The notes beneath the pieces were generated by a model. The model saw only the letters and a program-made list of their open reading frames with translations. It made no database searches and was not told the origin of the DNA. This document shows positions 35,975-48,800 of a stretch of DNA of 64,000 bases, piece after piece (positions within the stretch are counted from its first letter, which is position 1; the number at the start of each line of letters is the position of its first letter). A program made the position numbers and the translations under genes. The DNA comes from Cinclus cinclus. Taxonomy: Eukaryota > Chordata > Aves > Passeriformes > Cinclidae. The DNA lies in NCBI RefSeq assembly GCF_963662255.1, contig NC_085046.1, forward strand, positions 130,865,332 to 130,929,331, in the 5' to 3' direction.

Positions 35975-36582
35975 TAAAATAGGAGAGGTCAATGACATCC
36001 TGGCCTGTATCAGCAATAGTGTGGCCAGCAGGACCAGCACAGTGATTGTCCCTCTGTACTCAGCACTGGTGAGGTGGCACCTCAAATGCTACGTCCAGTT
36101 CTGGGCCTCTCAGTACAAGGACACTGAAGTGGTGGAGAGTGTCCAGAGAAGGGGAGTGGAGCAGGGGAATGGTTTAGAGCACAGATCCTGTGAGGAGCAG
36201 CTGAGAGTGCTGGAGTTGTTTAGCCTGGAGCAAAGGAGGCTCAGGGGAAACCTTATCATTTGCAACTAGCTGAAAGGAGGCTGTATGTAGTGAGTTGGGT
36301 GTTGGTCTCTTCTCCCAGGTATCTGGCAATAGAACAACAGAAAATGGCCTTAAGTTGTGCCAGAGGAGTTTTAGATTGGCTATTAGGAAAAAAATTCTTC
36401 ACCAAAAGGATCATCAAGCACTACAACAGGCTACACAGAGAAATAGTTGAGTCACTATCCCTGAAGACATTTAAGGGACTTTTGGATGTGGGGTTTAGTG
36501 GTAGACCTTGCAGTGGCAGGTTAATGGCTGGGCTCAATGATCTTAGTGGGCTTTTTCAACCTAAACAATTCTATGATTTCAG
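35975..36582 (+). mobile_element. CR1 LINE fragment with 3' terminus
   Basis: Starts near AATGACATCCTGGCCTGTAT (CR1 ORF2 ILACI segment), continues through CTCTGTACTCAGCACTGGTG, and ends GGGCTTTTTCAACCTAAACA ATTCTATGATTTC. Two or more frame breaks. It is an intergenic, 5'-truncated copy. Confidence 0.88.
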
Positions 36583-39500
36583 AAACAGTAAAGGAAGAAA
36601 TGAGACTTAGATTTGGGCTATCAGCAATAGAAACCTTTAACTGGAGGAGACTTTCAGAGGGTAGTCCAAAGAGCTTTACCGCTACAGAACTCTTTATTCA
36701 GATAGTCACTGGAGAATACTTCTTGACTTGTCCATGATGCCAACGGCCCTAGGATTCCTATAAAAATCCTATTCTATCAGGACATTGTAGAGGTGTCTTA
36801 TCAAATTTAAAGGCTTTAAGTAAGGTTTTATTTCCATTTGCTTAACATGAGTCTTGAAAAACATTAGGGGAATACAGAGACATACCTGGAAGATGAAGCA
36901 GAATTTTCAAGGATCACTTGGCAATTTGTGATATACATTTGCACTCCTACTACCTCCTTCATGCCAAGTAGTGTGTATGCCTCCTGCATACACACCTGCA
37001 GTCATCTGTTTCCTTCATAAATTTCTGTTAGTGTCTTCAGGCATTACTCCTAGAGCTTTAGGAGAATTTCACACTACCTTTCCTAATTCTGGAAAGGAGC
37101 ATTAACACTTAATTGAAAAAACTATTTAGCAAGATTATGAAACAAAATTATTAGAAATAATAATAGAAATAGAGAAAATAATTAGAAATTATTATTAGAA
37201 ATAAAGTAATTCTGCAAAGATAGAATGAAAATCAGGAAAGAATTGCTGGAGCCACAGCTATCAAACCACATACAAGATAAAAACATTGGCATGGTGCCTA
37301 AGTCTACATCAAGGCAGAGAGAACTTCTTGCTAGCGGCCCAGCTACAGTTAATGTAGCACACCTTCCAGCTGAAATATAGGTACAGATCAGAAGAAGCTG
37401 TGACAGTCATTTCTCACAGAGATTTCACTGTCACCGGATTGTATCCAAAGTTTTGGCACTATGTACACAAGATTGCAGTTTTTATCCTTTTCCATGTAGA
37501 TAAACTAGAGTCATAGCTTGTAAAACGTTTGGCTATCCTAATTTAAGCTTTTCAAATGTACTACCACTTCCTACTTCTAGTTGCAGGAGTAGATTTCATG
37601 ACCTTTTTTCTGGGGTTACTCACAGCTTGGTTTATATCAGGTCAGTTTCTTGATCGTGCCTTCAACAGCTCTTCAAGTCCACCAAAGGTCCAATGCAAGA
37701 AGCATAATGAAGAAGCTCCAGCAGATAGCAAAATCATTGCCAATAATGTCAAATGTCTTTAGCAGATCATCTCCTGGCAGTAGGTGTCAAAGAAATCAAC
37801 GAGAAACAGGAAAAGCATGCATGTCTTCCCTTTCCTGCTATCAAGCAGCTGTCAACAGCAGACTCCAAACCCAGGATTCACCAGCTGAGTTATCTAAGTG
37901 AAATATTACTGATGCATCAAATCTGGATAGCAGCAGTACTGTTTGAGACAAAACGCCTCATTGACCATTAGTTTCCACATTTTTGTTACACTGCTGTGGC
38001 TGCTGTAGAGTTCTATAATGAAATAGATTGCAGGACTGATGAAGCAGTAAAAAAATAAATCAGGAGAAAAAAAATATTTCATGTTTCTCCACTGCAAGAA
38101 CACAGCAGTGTCTACTCAACAGGTGCTGAGACTTGTATGAGAATCCATAACTAAAAGGTGGTCCTTAAGATTTTAATAATGCTTCAGAAGAGCACCCAGA
38201 AGTTACAGTCATCTTCTTGTGTAGGTATTTTACTTTCCTAACTACCTATTTTTCTCCTAGACTCCAGGAGTACCTAGTCAAAAAATAAAGAACTCTTTAA
38301 GTTACCAAATTCTCACCCAGTCTTCATTAAACAGACAAAAAGATAAAATGCTATCATTCTGACATTGTTTCAAATATGTTACATGGGAATACTTAGACTT
38401 TTCCAGTTTGAGTTAATGTTTTCCCTTTCTTGTTTACTAAAGCCTTCAGAGCATCAATTAAATATGAATAAAATGCATACAATGTTTTTCCTGTGGTCAT
38501 TTAAAAATCACGATAGAGGAGAGGAGGCACTTGTACAGTATTCATACTTCATAAAACCATATTGGATTTTATTATAAAATATACTTTCTGTACTTGGGGA
38601 ATAAAGTCCAGAGCTTGGAGCTCCTGAAATTACAAATTCTCAAATGCTTCAACTGCAACACTTGTGTGAAAGAGTTCTGTTTTGTACTCTAGACTGGCAT
38701 GGAGATTGCTGGATAATCCAAGTCTATGGCTGTGAGAGGAGCTGAGCCAGGAGGCACTGTTCAGACCAGTCTATAATTCTACAATCTTGCTTGGTTGCTG
38801 TAGGACCTGGCTGTGGACCCAACACAGCTTCACCTTGTAAAGGAGGCCCCAGAGCAGTAATACCATTGGAATTGCTTCCCAGGATGCCCACTCCTCTTGT
38901 AGGCTTCAGTAGGCAGCTCCTGGGGGCAGGAATTATGGCCACCACTGCTTTAAGCCATTCAAAATATTTTGCATTTATAACATTGAGTTAATGTGTATGG
39001 GTTAAAAAGGGAAGGAAAACTAAAGTTCTGTTCTGTAAGAAAAACCTTTGGTGCCCTCTTGTGACATTTTACTATCAGCATTTGAAATTAAGAGCTATTT
39101 TCAGGGAGGAAAGCTGTTCAACATTAAGATAGTTTCACATTTAAATAAGTTAATTGAGCAAAGCACTTTAAGAATGTTTGTTTTATTAGTAACTATTCTG
39201 TGATGCATGACATTCTCCCTGGACTACTTTATGAGAATTATTTAAGCCAAGGAAAAATTCCAGAACAGGAATTTAAACAGTGTCCCAGTGAGTATTTGTT
39301 TGGAGCAGAAAACAAGACCCATTGTACTTTCTCATATTATGCCTATTTGAGAAACATTTTCTTAACAGAAACACTTCCACCAGAACTGCTGAAAGGTAAC
39401 TGCATCCCAGTTATAGTTTTTGTACATCACAACAGAGTACACAAGGGCAAAACAGTAAAGGAAAATGAAGACTAAAATTGCAATATTCATGGGAGTGCTG

Positions 39501-42269
39501 CTTTTGTGCAAATCTTTTCAAAAGAGGAGAGAATGTTTGCAGCACAAGCAGAACTCATTTTTAAAAGCCAAAAATGTTGCTACGGCCACCATCTCCAGAG
39601 CATCTAATCTACCAAAATGGGCACCAGGAACAAGTGGTATATTCAAACCAGAGGAAAATTTCATTTTGTAGGCCAGTGGTCTAAATACAGACTTGGAACT
39701 GTAGGACTGAATCCTGGCAGAACGAAGCACTTGTAGATGTGTTCTTCAAGCCCTTAATAATGTATTACACCAGTGCAGGAGTTTAGGAGCTTTAGTGTTT
39801 GCTCAGTGAACATGAGATCAGAGTCCTCCATTTAGGCACCAGCAGTACTTTAGGATGATAATTAACATTTTTGCTAAAGTGAAAGAGTAACGCACAACTG
39901 CAGAGTAACTCGGCAATAATCCTGCAGCTCCAACTTTTACCAAGCATTACTATGTTTATCTAGGGTACTACTGCTTCCCAACTAGCTGTCCCTCTTCTCC
40001 CAGTTACTATCCTTCTACCACGTAAGCTGGTTTGAGTCATGACACCGTAGCTAAATTTCAGAAGTTTATGGAAACAGGTTTTTCACTATGAGTCCAGAGT
40101 GAAAAGCAGCAGCTGAAATACACGCACAGTTTCCACATCCCATTTGCCTACAGAGAGATTAAATGTGCCTACAGAATTCAGACACAAGCACTGTTGCAGA
40201 ATTGCTTTCAGAATGAGAAACAAAGAGGGGGAAAATTAGAGGGGCTTTTAACACTTAAACTCCAGTCTTCAAGTCAGAAGTCTACTTTTACATGAAACTT
40301 TGCGTATTTGACAGTGCTTATAAGTTCATTAAAAATGTCATGCCGTCAATATTCCCAGCTGAAGAGTTGGTTTCATTACTACTCATCCATTAGCACCCAG
40401 CTCAATAAGTTCTTACTAGGATTCAGACTTCTGACAAGTTTGGGTAAGTTCTAACATTCTCCAGAAGCTTGTCAAGGAGAAAAAATGTGTTAAGTCTTTT
40501 TGTAATGGGTATTTCAACTAATCAGAGCTCAGAAAGTAAGTAAGTGAAAACAAACTTTATATTTGTTTAACTAAAAATAAACACATCATTTCCAAAAAGC
40601 AGTCAGGTTCTGCTGTGGCATCTGACAAGTGATAACAGAACCTGCTAGATATTTTGCATCAAAAAATCCCATAAGATTCAGTACAGACAAAAAAATCTGC
40701 ACCTGTAAAAATATAATATAATCATATCAAATACTAAATCATCGCAAGACTCAGAGAAACAAAGCCTGAAGCTTAGAAGAAAAATGTATGAGATTACACA
40801 CTTATGGTTCAGTAGAAATTAATGGAAAAATTTGGATATTTTCAAAATTTTTGAGAAGAATGTGGGAGTTCTACACCAAATTACTAAACTATGACTGTGC
40901 AGAAGACCTATACAAGAAATGCTTATCTTAGTATACATTGATCAAAGTATTTCTTGTGGAGAAAAGAAAACCATAATGTTATTCTAGCTCTTGAGGAGGT
41001 TTCACTTGAACTGGCTGGTTGAATTGAACCAAAGAATAGATTCCAGTGGAAACAGTGAGGAGTTGTTAGATACAGCATCTGTTGTTGGATTGTCTTAAGG
41101 GATGAGACTAAATTCAGAGGATTTTTGTCAGGCAAAGAACAATCATAATATTGGGGAAGAAAAGTCTAAGGGAAGGATCCGAATAGCTATTTTAACAGCA
41201 ATGCTAAAAGAAAGGCAACAGGTTAAGTGACTAGTAGAGCAACCTGGAGTGGGTCACCAATATGGTAATGGGACAGTATTCTAACCAGTTTTAAGACAGA
41301 ACTGAATGAATTGACATAAGAGCTTGGCACTAGACTCCAGGAGTCCTTTTCTAATCTGGCAGTGCTATATTTCTTCATATGCCTATGAAAACAGAAATAA
41401 AAGAAATTGCTTATTGCATTAAAATTAATCAGCATGGCCTCAATTGCCTAAGGTGTTTCAAAGAGTAATCAATCTATAGAATAGGAAAATCTGATAGATG
41501 GCATTGAGCTACTTAATTTAATGATCAAAATTTTTACAATTTTTTGGCTAGTTAGTTATAAAACATACTAACATTCCCTAGCGTATAAACAATTCCAAAG
41601 ATTTATAACAATTTTTTTTTGACTCGGCTCTTCCATACTCGTCACCAATGAAAGATTGATCAGAGACTTAAATAATTTCAATTTCCTTCTCACAAACCAC
41701 TCGAGGTTTATGGTTACTGCTCAAAAAAAAAAAAAAATTATGAAGCAAAATTCTTGCAGCAATGTCTGTCAGCAGCAAAAGGTTACTTCCAATAATTCTA
41801 TTTTAGAATTTAAACCCGCAGCTCTGGCTCAAACCATCATGGCCAGAAAACTAAATTAATTCCCTGGGCATTTGTAGGCAGCATCACTCCTCCTACTATA
41901 GATCATGTCTGTCTGAAGGGAAATGAGGATTACAAAAATAAAATTTTCAGCAGCCCAATACTAACCCAAATATTATCTTGAACATTATCCCCATGTTCCA
42001 GAGGGAAAGACAATTCACTCCTCCCTTTCCAACAATCTGTTGTCAGTTGTAAAAAGAAACACTGAACTGGAGAATAACTGCGGGCAGAACATTTTAGAAT
42101 ACTCTTGATCATTGTCATTTCTACTCCAGGAGTACTTTTGGCATCCTTCTCATGTGTGCTAGCATTTGACCTCAGGTCTCCAAGAATTAATTCAGCCCAG
42201 CAAAAAAAGAAACACAAAGCCCTAGATCCACATATAGTCGTAAATTGTTATCTGTTTGAGTTTTTTGTT

Positions 42270-42370
42270 TTGTTGGAAGAGAGGAGGGGTAGGAGGTCAT
42301 TTTGGGGGTTTAGGGGTAGCGTTTGTATGGTGGGGTGGGTTGTTTGGTTTTGTGTTGGGTGTTTGTTTTT
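42270..42370 (+). repeat. G/T-rich strand-asymmetric tract
   Basis: About 100 bp almost free of C on the plus strand, with runs GGGG, GGGGG, GGGG, GGGG and GGG separated by T-rich spacers. Simple low-complexity sequence; quadruplex formation is possible but with long loops. Confidence 0.6.
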
Positions 42371-45330
42371 TTATGAAGAACTTAGGTTCTCCTTTGCTGT
42401 TTCTTCCAAGTCTAGACTCCTGGATTTGTGATATGTGATAGACTAATTGAGAGATAGTATGGCTTCTTTCTCTATACTGTAATAGGAACTCTACTGCCAC
42501 TCTCCTACCCCACATACTTAATTTCTGTCAATAAAGCAATCATAATGGGAGTGTTTTGATTCCTTTCACCCAAACTGTTAGACACTATTAGATAGCTATC
42601 TCATACCTTGTGTTCTATTAATGTATAGGTAAACATCACTACTTCATTTCTCCCTTGTGTCAAGGAATAAAACTAATTTTATTTTAAAAGAAATTTTTAA
42701 AAATTATCACTGGTATAGAGAATATATTTACCCAGAGTTGAGAAGTCTAGCTTCTCACTTCCCCCGCCTCTGGTATGGGAGTGACAACCACAGAGAACAC
42801 ACTTCACTCAGCCAGAGCATAGATTACTTTTGTAGTCACCAGATTATATTTGTGATAGACCCAACTGAGCAAGAGACTTGATTCAAGAAGACATTTTCAT
42901 GAGATGGATTTAGAAGGGAAAAAAAGCCCCAAGAAATTTCTAAATATGCCAAAAGAAGAGAAAAATGCTTAAAATTGTAAATGGGACTTAAGTATTTTTT
43001 TTTCTTTTCAAGCTTCTCTTTGTTGAATGGCTACTACAGACATCAAAGATACCATGTTTAAAAACAAACAATGCCTGTATCAGAATCAATTTACTCTACA
43101 CTCCTTGGAAAAGCTGACAACTCTTTACCAATTTTTCTCAAATTGAAAAGATACTTAACTGATTCTTAAACTGAGAACTGAGATCCTATATGGTTTTCCA
43201 CTCAAAGGTACCTACTGCAGTAATACTTTCAGGACTATTGAACTCCATCAATTTCTGGATTGTGCTGCAACACTCCACAGCAGAAGGCGAGTTTGATACT
43301 TTCACTGCCTATCATAACTTTTCCATAAATTTCAAGGACTCCTTTAAAACTTTTTTAAAATAGAGACATTTTAGAAATATTGGTATTTAGCAAAGTTAAC
43401 ATGCAGAGATGACAATAGCAGTTTGAATTGTTATGACATGCAGTACTTATTCAGCACTGCATTTACTACCATCCCTTACTTGACTTGCTAATCCAATAGC
43501 AAGAAACAAAACTAATACAAGTTTTTATAAAGATAAATGACTTATATTCAGATTTTTGTGCAATATAGCTTCCCATCTACAAAGCTGTTCATTTTAACCT
43601 TTAGTACAAAGTATTAGGCATTTCTAAAAATATATAGTTACTAACTATATACCTAAGGAATACAGAACAAATCCAACAGCTCTTTGAACTTAACTTTTAA
43701 GTATACCTTGAAGCTCTAAATAATTAAATACAAATATTAAATTAGGTTATTTAACCATTGTCCCAGTTGCACTCTTCTCCTCTGTAGTGAATGCCATTCT
43801 TCCTAAACCAAACCTATATGCACATACCTCTACATTCCCCATCTTGCCCCCGAATCCTTTGCATCAATTGTTCCGTTAGAATAGACTGAGCAGTCTTCAT
43901 GTTGCTACCAGTCTAACCTAAGAACAGGGCAAAAACTCAAATACATATAAAGGTATGGAACTGAAGTGTTGATAGTTATATTCATGCAATAAGCATGGCC
44001 TTCTGGCATATATACTGGGTTGATTTCTTCTTTAATGATAACATTTGGTTAATAGAGTAAGTGATAAAATTTCCATACCATTTTATTAACCATGTTGCCT
44101 CTCCTCCTTCTAAATGTTATGTGAAACTACTATGCCAAAAATCAAGAATGGTAAAAGTGCTAACCAAATTACAGATCACAGTTAGAGATGATAAACAAGA
44201 AGCAATGTTCCTAGAGCATCCTGAAGTGAATTATCCTGGTTAATTTGGCTTAAACATACAGATTGTGTAAAAAGAAACGAAGGAAGAAAGACTAAGAAAA
44301 AAAACCAGGAGGCTATTTGCAATTTCTAGACACTAAAAAATAAAGGGAATGTGTGAATAAATATTAAGAGGAGCAACCATGAAGCTTGCAGTTTACTTGA
44401 AAGCTCTTCTTTTGGTTTGTTTTTGGGTTTTTTTTAAATAGCTCAGTGTTAAGGCTTACCTACAGATAAACACAGTAAAATAACATCAAAAATATAACAC
44501 AAAAGACAACATCAGAGGGAGAGTCCAGAACAAATACCAGCTGACAAGTATTCTTCAAGATACTTGTGACAAATGAACTCTTTGAAAGGACAAGTAAGAC
44601 AATATAAATTGTAAAAGCCAATTGATATTATAACTCCACAGAAGTACTGTGTCTATTTCTGTCACCTGCATTTCAAGGTGTTTGTAATTGCTAGGATACA
44701 AACCAAAACCACACAAAAAATTGTTTGAGGTCCAATAGACAGATTGAAATAGTTTTCTAGAAGGTATCAACATATTTAGTTCAAGAGAAAATATGTTAAT
44801 TTCCCTTATTAGATCTAGAGACAGATTTCTAGCTGTAGATATTCCTTTAGCTCAAGTAAAAGAGTGAAGGTGACCTTGTATCTGCAAACTCAAGTCAGAT
44901 TAAGCATAAATGTAAATTCACAACAGCAAAGGTGATGCTACAGCATTTTTAGATATGTGAATATATATGGCATCACCTGAAGTTTCCTGGACAAAAAAAA
45001 ATGTAAAACTCAGTGCAACAGACTAGACACACAGCATCAGTTTAGTTTATAAATAACTATTCTATTGACTTCCCATAAAAAATTCAGACAATTAATACAT
45101 TGGTTTAACATATCACCATTGATATTAATAGAAGCATTTTTTGCAAATGTACATAGTGCCCCACTGTGAGACATTTTTAAAACAGTTACTGTAATTTAAA
45201 GTAAATAAATCTGATTTCAAAGACTTTTTTTAGAAATAATTTTCTTTAATTTGTCTTTAAGACAACAATAACATTTTTAAACATCTATGAGGTGCTGTAA
45301 GCTAAATATTGAAGACTACATTTAAGACAC

Positions 45331-45336
45331 TTTATT
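45331..45336 (-). terminator. FBXO43: FBXO43 candidate poly(A) signal
   Basis: AATAAA on the minus strand (TTTATT on plus), about 250 nt downstream of the FBXO43 stop codon. It would give a short 3' UTR. Other AATAAA-like hexamers lie further left, so alternative ends are possible. Confidence 0.5.
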
Positions 45337-45588
45337 TAAAAATTAAGATGTTAGTAAGTTCCTACCTATTACCCAACAGGTAAAACAAGACAAAATGTTT
45401 TTAAAAATTCATTTTTAAAAAACAAAAATATACAACATTAAGATATATACATGAGAGGTTATCTTGGTAAGTCAGCAAGAACAAATGGGATGATACTTTC
45501 AAAATTCATCCTTTTAGGAAGAACAGGAACAAGATTAAGAATTTAGGGGGAGGGTAAAAGGAATTAAATGTAAGTATGCCTTACAAAT

Positions 45589-45837
45589 TTAGAGTCTTTT
45601 TAAATTTCTTTTGCTTTGGGCACTTCCTGGTGGAGCATCTTTTCTATTCTTCCGTTTTGCAGATAAACTATTACATTCTTTTGACCCATGGAATGCATGC
45701 AGACATAAAATACAGAACTCAAAGGCACATGCTTCTCTGCTACATAGTCCTCGTTTCTTTACCAATTGATACTTAGCAGGATATTGACATCTTGGACAAG
45801 GTTTTAGAGCTTCATCAGTGAACAGAGTTTTAGCTAC
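45589..45837 (-). CDS. FBXO43: FBXO43 coding exon 4 (zinc-binding region and RL tail)
   Basis: Eighty-two codons and stop, acceptor CTTGCTGCAG|GTA. Contains [20 protein letters not shown], the full set of eight Cys/His zinc ligands, and the terminal [11 protein letters not shown]. This is the most conserved part of the protein and carries the APC/C-inhibiting elements. Confidence 0.97.
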   Translation of the reverse strand, partial: VAKTLFTDEALKPCPRCQYPAKYQLVKKRGLCSREACAFEFCILCLHAFHGSKECNSLSAKRKNRKDAPPGSAQSKRNLKRL

Positions 45838-48800
45838 CTGCAGCAAGAGGAGAGAGAAAAAGGGCTATTTAGTCCTGTAAATGAAAATGTTCAAAAACTG
45901 AAAATGAAGCCTTTCTTAGATACCTACTTTCATGTATTCTTCCTGCCTACTAGCTGAGTGGGGAAGAGAACTGCATTTCCTAGGTGTAAGTTCAGTGTGT
46001 GAAGGTGGTGTCTGTAAAATAGGAGTTCTGGCTTGAGCTTGAACAGGCCTTAGAGCAGATCTATTGAGAATATTCAGTCTTGTAGCAGCATCTTCAGCCT
46101 TCAATAAATATTCCTGTTGGTTTATAATTATTTAAAAAAAAGGAGAAAAATGAAGATTTTATTTAATCTGGGATTTCCAGCTGGATTTCACTTGTTTGGG
46201 TTTTTTCCCTCTGCAACAACACATAAGAAAATTATAGATCTATTGCAAGTATTTACCATTAAATGTTTATATCTAGCAAGGGATCAAGAGAGATCATTAA
46301 AAAACAAGTCCCATGAGCAGGGTAGAAAGCCAACAGTCTTTTAGCACACCCTACTGGTGCTTATGTTTATAAATTAGGATATCTCAATAGCAGGTCTGCA
46401 TGTATCATGTGGAAGAGCTGAAAAAATATACTCCTATCAATATGCTTACTTCTCTAGATGCCCCTTATAAAACCTTCTACATACCCTTCTGATGTTCACA
46501 AATACACTGTGACACAAGCAGTCCTGAAAATAATCAAGAAGCAATCTATAGTGGGTCCTACAGCACGGCAGACTAGAGTGAAATGGACAATAAGGAACAG
46601 CATGGCACAATGGTATGAGCAGAGTTTAAAATCTAAAGCTAGAATTCACCAAGGAAGAGATCCTACAGGATTCTCAAGAAAGTGTAGAAGGGGTACATAA
46701 GGGTGTTACATGGTTGAAAGACCAATACTCAAACTGCAGACTACTGAAAAGGAGTGAGAGCCATTACACTCTCCTATTAGAATCCATCACCCACTCATTT
46801 TGGAACTGTCCCTGTCAGTTACCTTTCTGTAGCTTTACAAGATGTTTCCTCTTTCCTTCTTACTTTTTTCACACTTGAAAAAAAGATCACCTTTGAGAAC
46901 TATCTTACCCGAGTTACTTCTTTCAGCTGTTTTGTGTACAACTTCCTCCTTTTATCTGCACTTCTATCTTGTACAATGATTTCACGCCAGCTTTTGCTTA
47001 CTTTCCAAATGCTGGAACAAAAAATTTATCCACTTTCAAATTTTTTCAAGTAGTGCATAAGCCATGATAGTAAGACTACCTAGTAAAGATTTTCGTATGC
47101 TTTCATATACTCTTGGTCATTTTACATTGCTGCTATGGATGAGTTAATTATTTTGTAACAAAACACAGATCTCATATTTACATATCACTGTATAACAGAA
47201 GAGTCTAGAGAACAACAGTAACATTAATAGCACAGCATAGCTTTGTCTTAAATTAATTTCTTCCTCCATATAAACCACTTACCAAGATTGTTTCTAGTCA
47301 CATTTGTGTTAAGAGTTCTGAAAACACCTGTGCCCTTATATACTTTCATCTATTTGCCCATTCCCTTAAAGAAAAGAAGAGTGTTGTGTGAAATGTAACA
47401 GATCCTACTGATTAGAAATTCATCTGGAAGATGACTCATTAATCAAAATTCTTTGAGCATCTTTGTGCTTAGAAAGGACTGAAGAAATAAAATACACAAG
47501 AAAAACTAGAAAATGTGGTTTTAAGTGCTATGCACTGCTAGGAACTTGTAATGAGAATAAATTACTTTCCAGGCTTAAAGGAACTTCTAATACATTTAAA
47601 AACTTACAAGTATGGTGATTTAGTTTTGAGTTTACTAATTTTCCATGTTTGTTTAGCTTTTTAATGCCCCTATTTATTTTTAGATCTACATAGAAAGACC
47701 TATGTAGATCTAAAAATAAATTTTTCACCTTAATGGTGAGAAAACATTTCACTTTTTCAGAAAAAAGAACCATTTGTCTAATTTTATTGACAACAACCAA
47801 TATTCTAGAAGTTATTCTAATTTATTTACAGAAGCACATATTTTTCCCTTTTTTTGTGTGTGTGAAGCAATAGTACTTACCTGCACAGACTTTCCACTGT
47901 CAAAGCATCTAAAACTATAGCAAGAACATGCTTTAAATTTCTATCTTTCAATTCTGTTAAAATATCAAGTTTTTCAAGGCCCATTTTCTTGCCAATAAGT
48001 CCAGGAAGAACATGATCTAATGTAAACATTTCTGTTCCATCAGTACTCTCTGAGATTTGCTTTTGGTGCGATCTTTGTCTTTGCAAGCAAATTTCATGAA
48101 CTATTTTCAGAGCTGGAGTTCTTGAGAGGTCTCCATGACTTACAACCAGGTCTCCACTAGGCTGTTCTTTTAGAATTAACTCATGATCTTCACTACCAAA
48201 GTGTCTTTCTTTTGTTAATACATGCATTGAAGTAGGACTGCCATGATTATCTTCCGTCTCTGACTGGGAGCCTAGTTCCCGAAGAGTGGATAATCTTCTA
48301 ACTCGCTCAAGTTTTCTTGACTTTCTTTTGCTGTCTAAAGTTTTAGAATCTTCTTTCTGCTTTTGGAAGAGCTCTTGCAAAGATCCCTCATAATCAGACA
48401 ACGAGTCTCCTGATTTGTCCAAAGGAAGTGAATTATATCCACTATCCTCAGGCGTTGAAATATCTGGGTAATTTGCTACCTTAACCAGGGGAGAGTTTAT
48501 ATCACATAGTCCAAAGTTTGAGTTCTCTACAGGACTGGTGATAGAAGTTAGGAATTTGCCCTCACTGGCTTCAGGTAACACACTGTATATAGGAGTCCTA
48601 AGCACCCCATCTCTAACACCCATCAGAACACTTTCATTGCATTCATTAGTGTTACTAGCAGTGACATCCTTCCACTGAATTGGAGATAAACTTTCTGATT
48701 CTAACAATAAGGGGTCCTTACACTGGGACTCGTCTAGTGTAGAAGTCCTTTGTTGTGAAAAGGAAAGCCTCCGTCTTGGAGAATCAGGATTAGAGTCCTC

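Larger units (their letters stand above)
32240..45330. other. RGS22-FBXO43 intergenic region
   Basis: About 13 kb without a supportable gene. It contains a G-quadruplex-prone tract (33062-33094), a solo LTR (34034-34553), one CR1 (about 35.98-36.58 kb) and a G/T-rich stretch (42270-42370). The open frames here (for example a 91-codon one at 39200) have no family signature, no splice structure and no similarity I recognise. Confidence 0.6.

Noticed and set aside
39200..39475. 91-codon plus-strand open frame in the intergenic region
   Set aside because: No family similarity, no start context or splice pattern, AT-rich surroundings.
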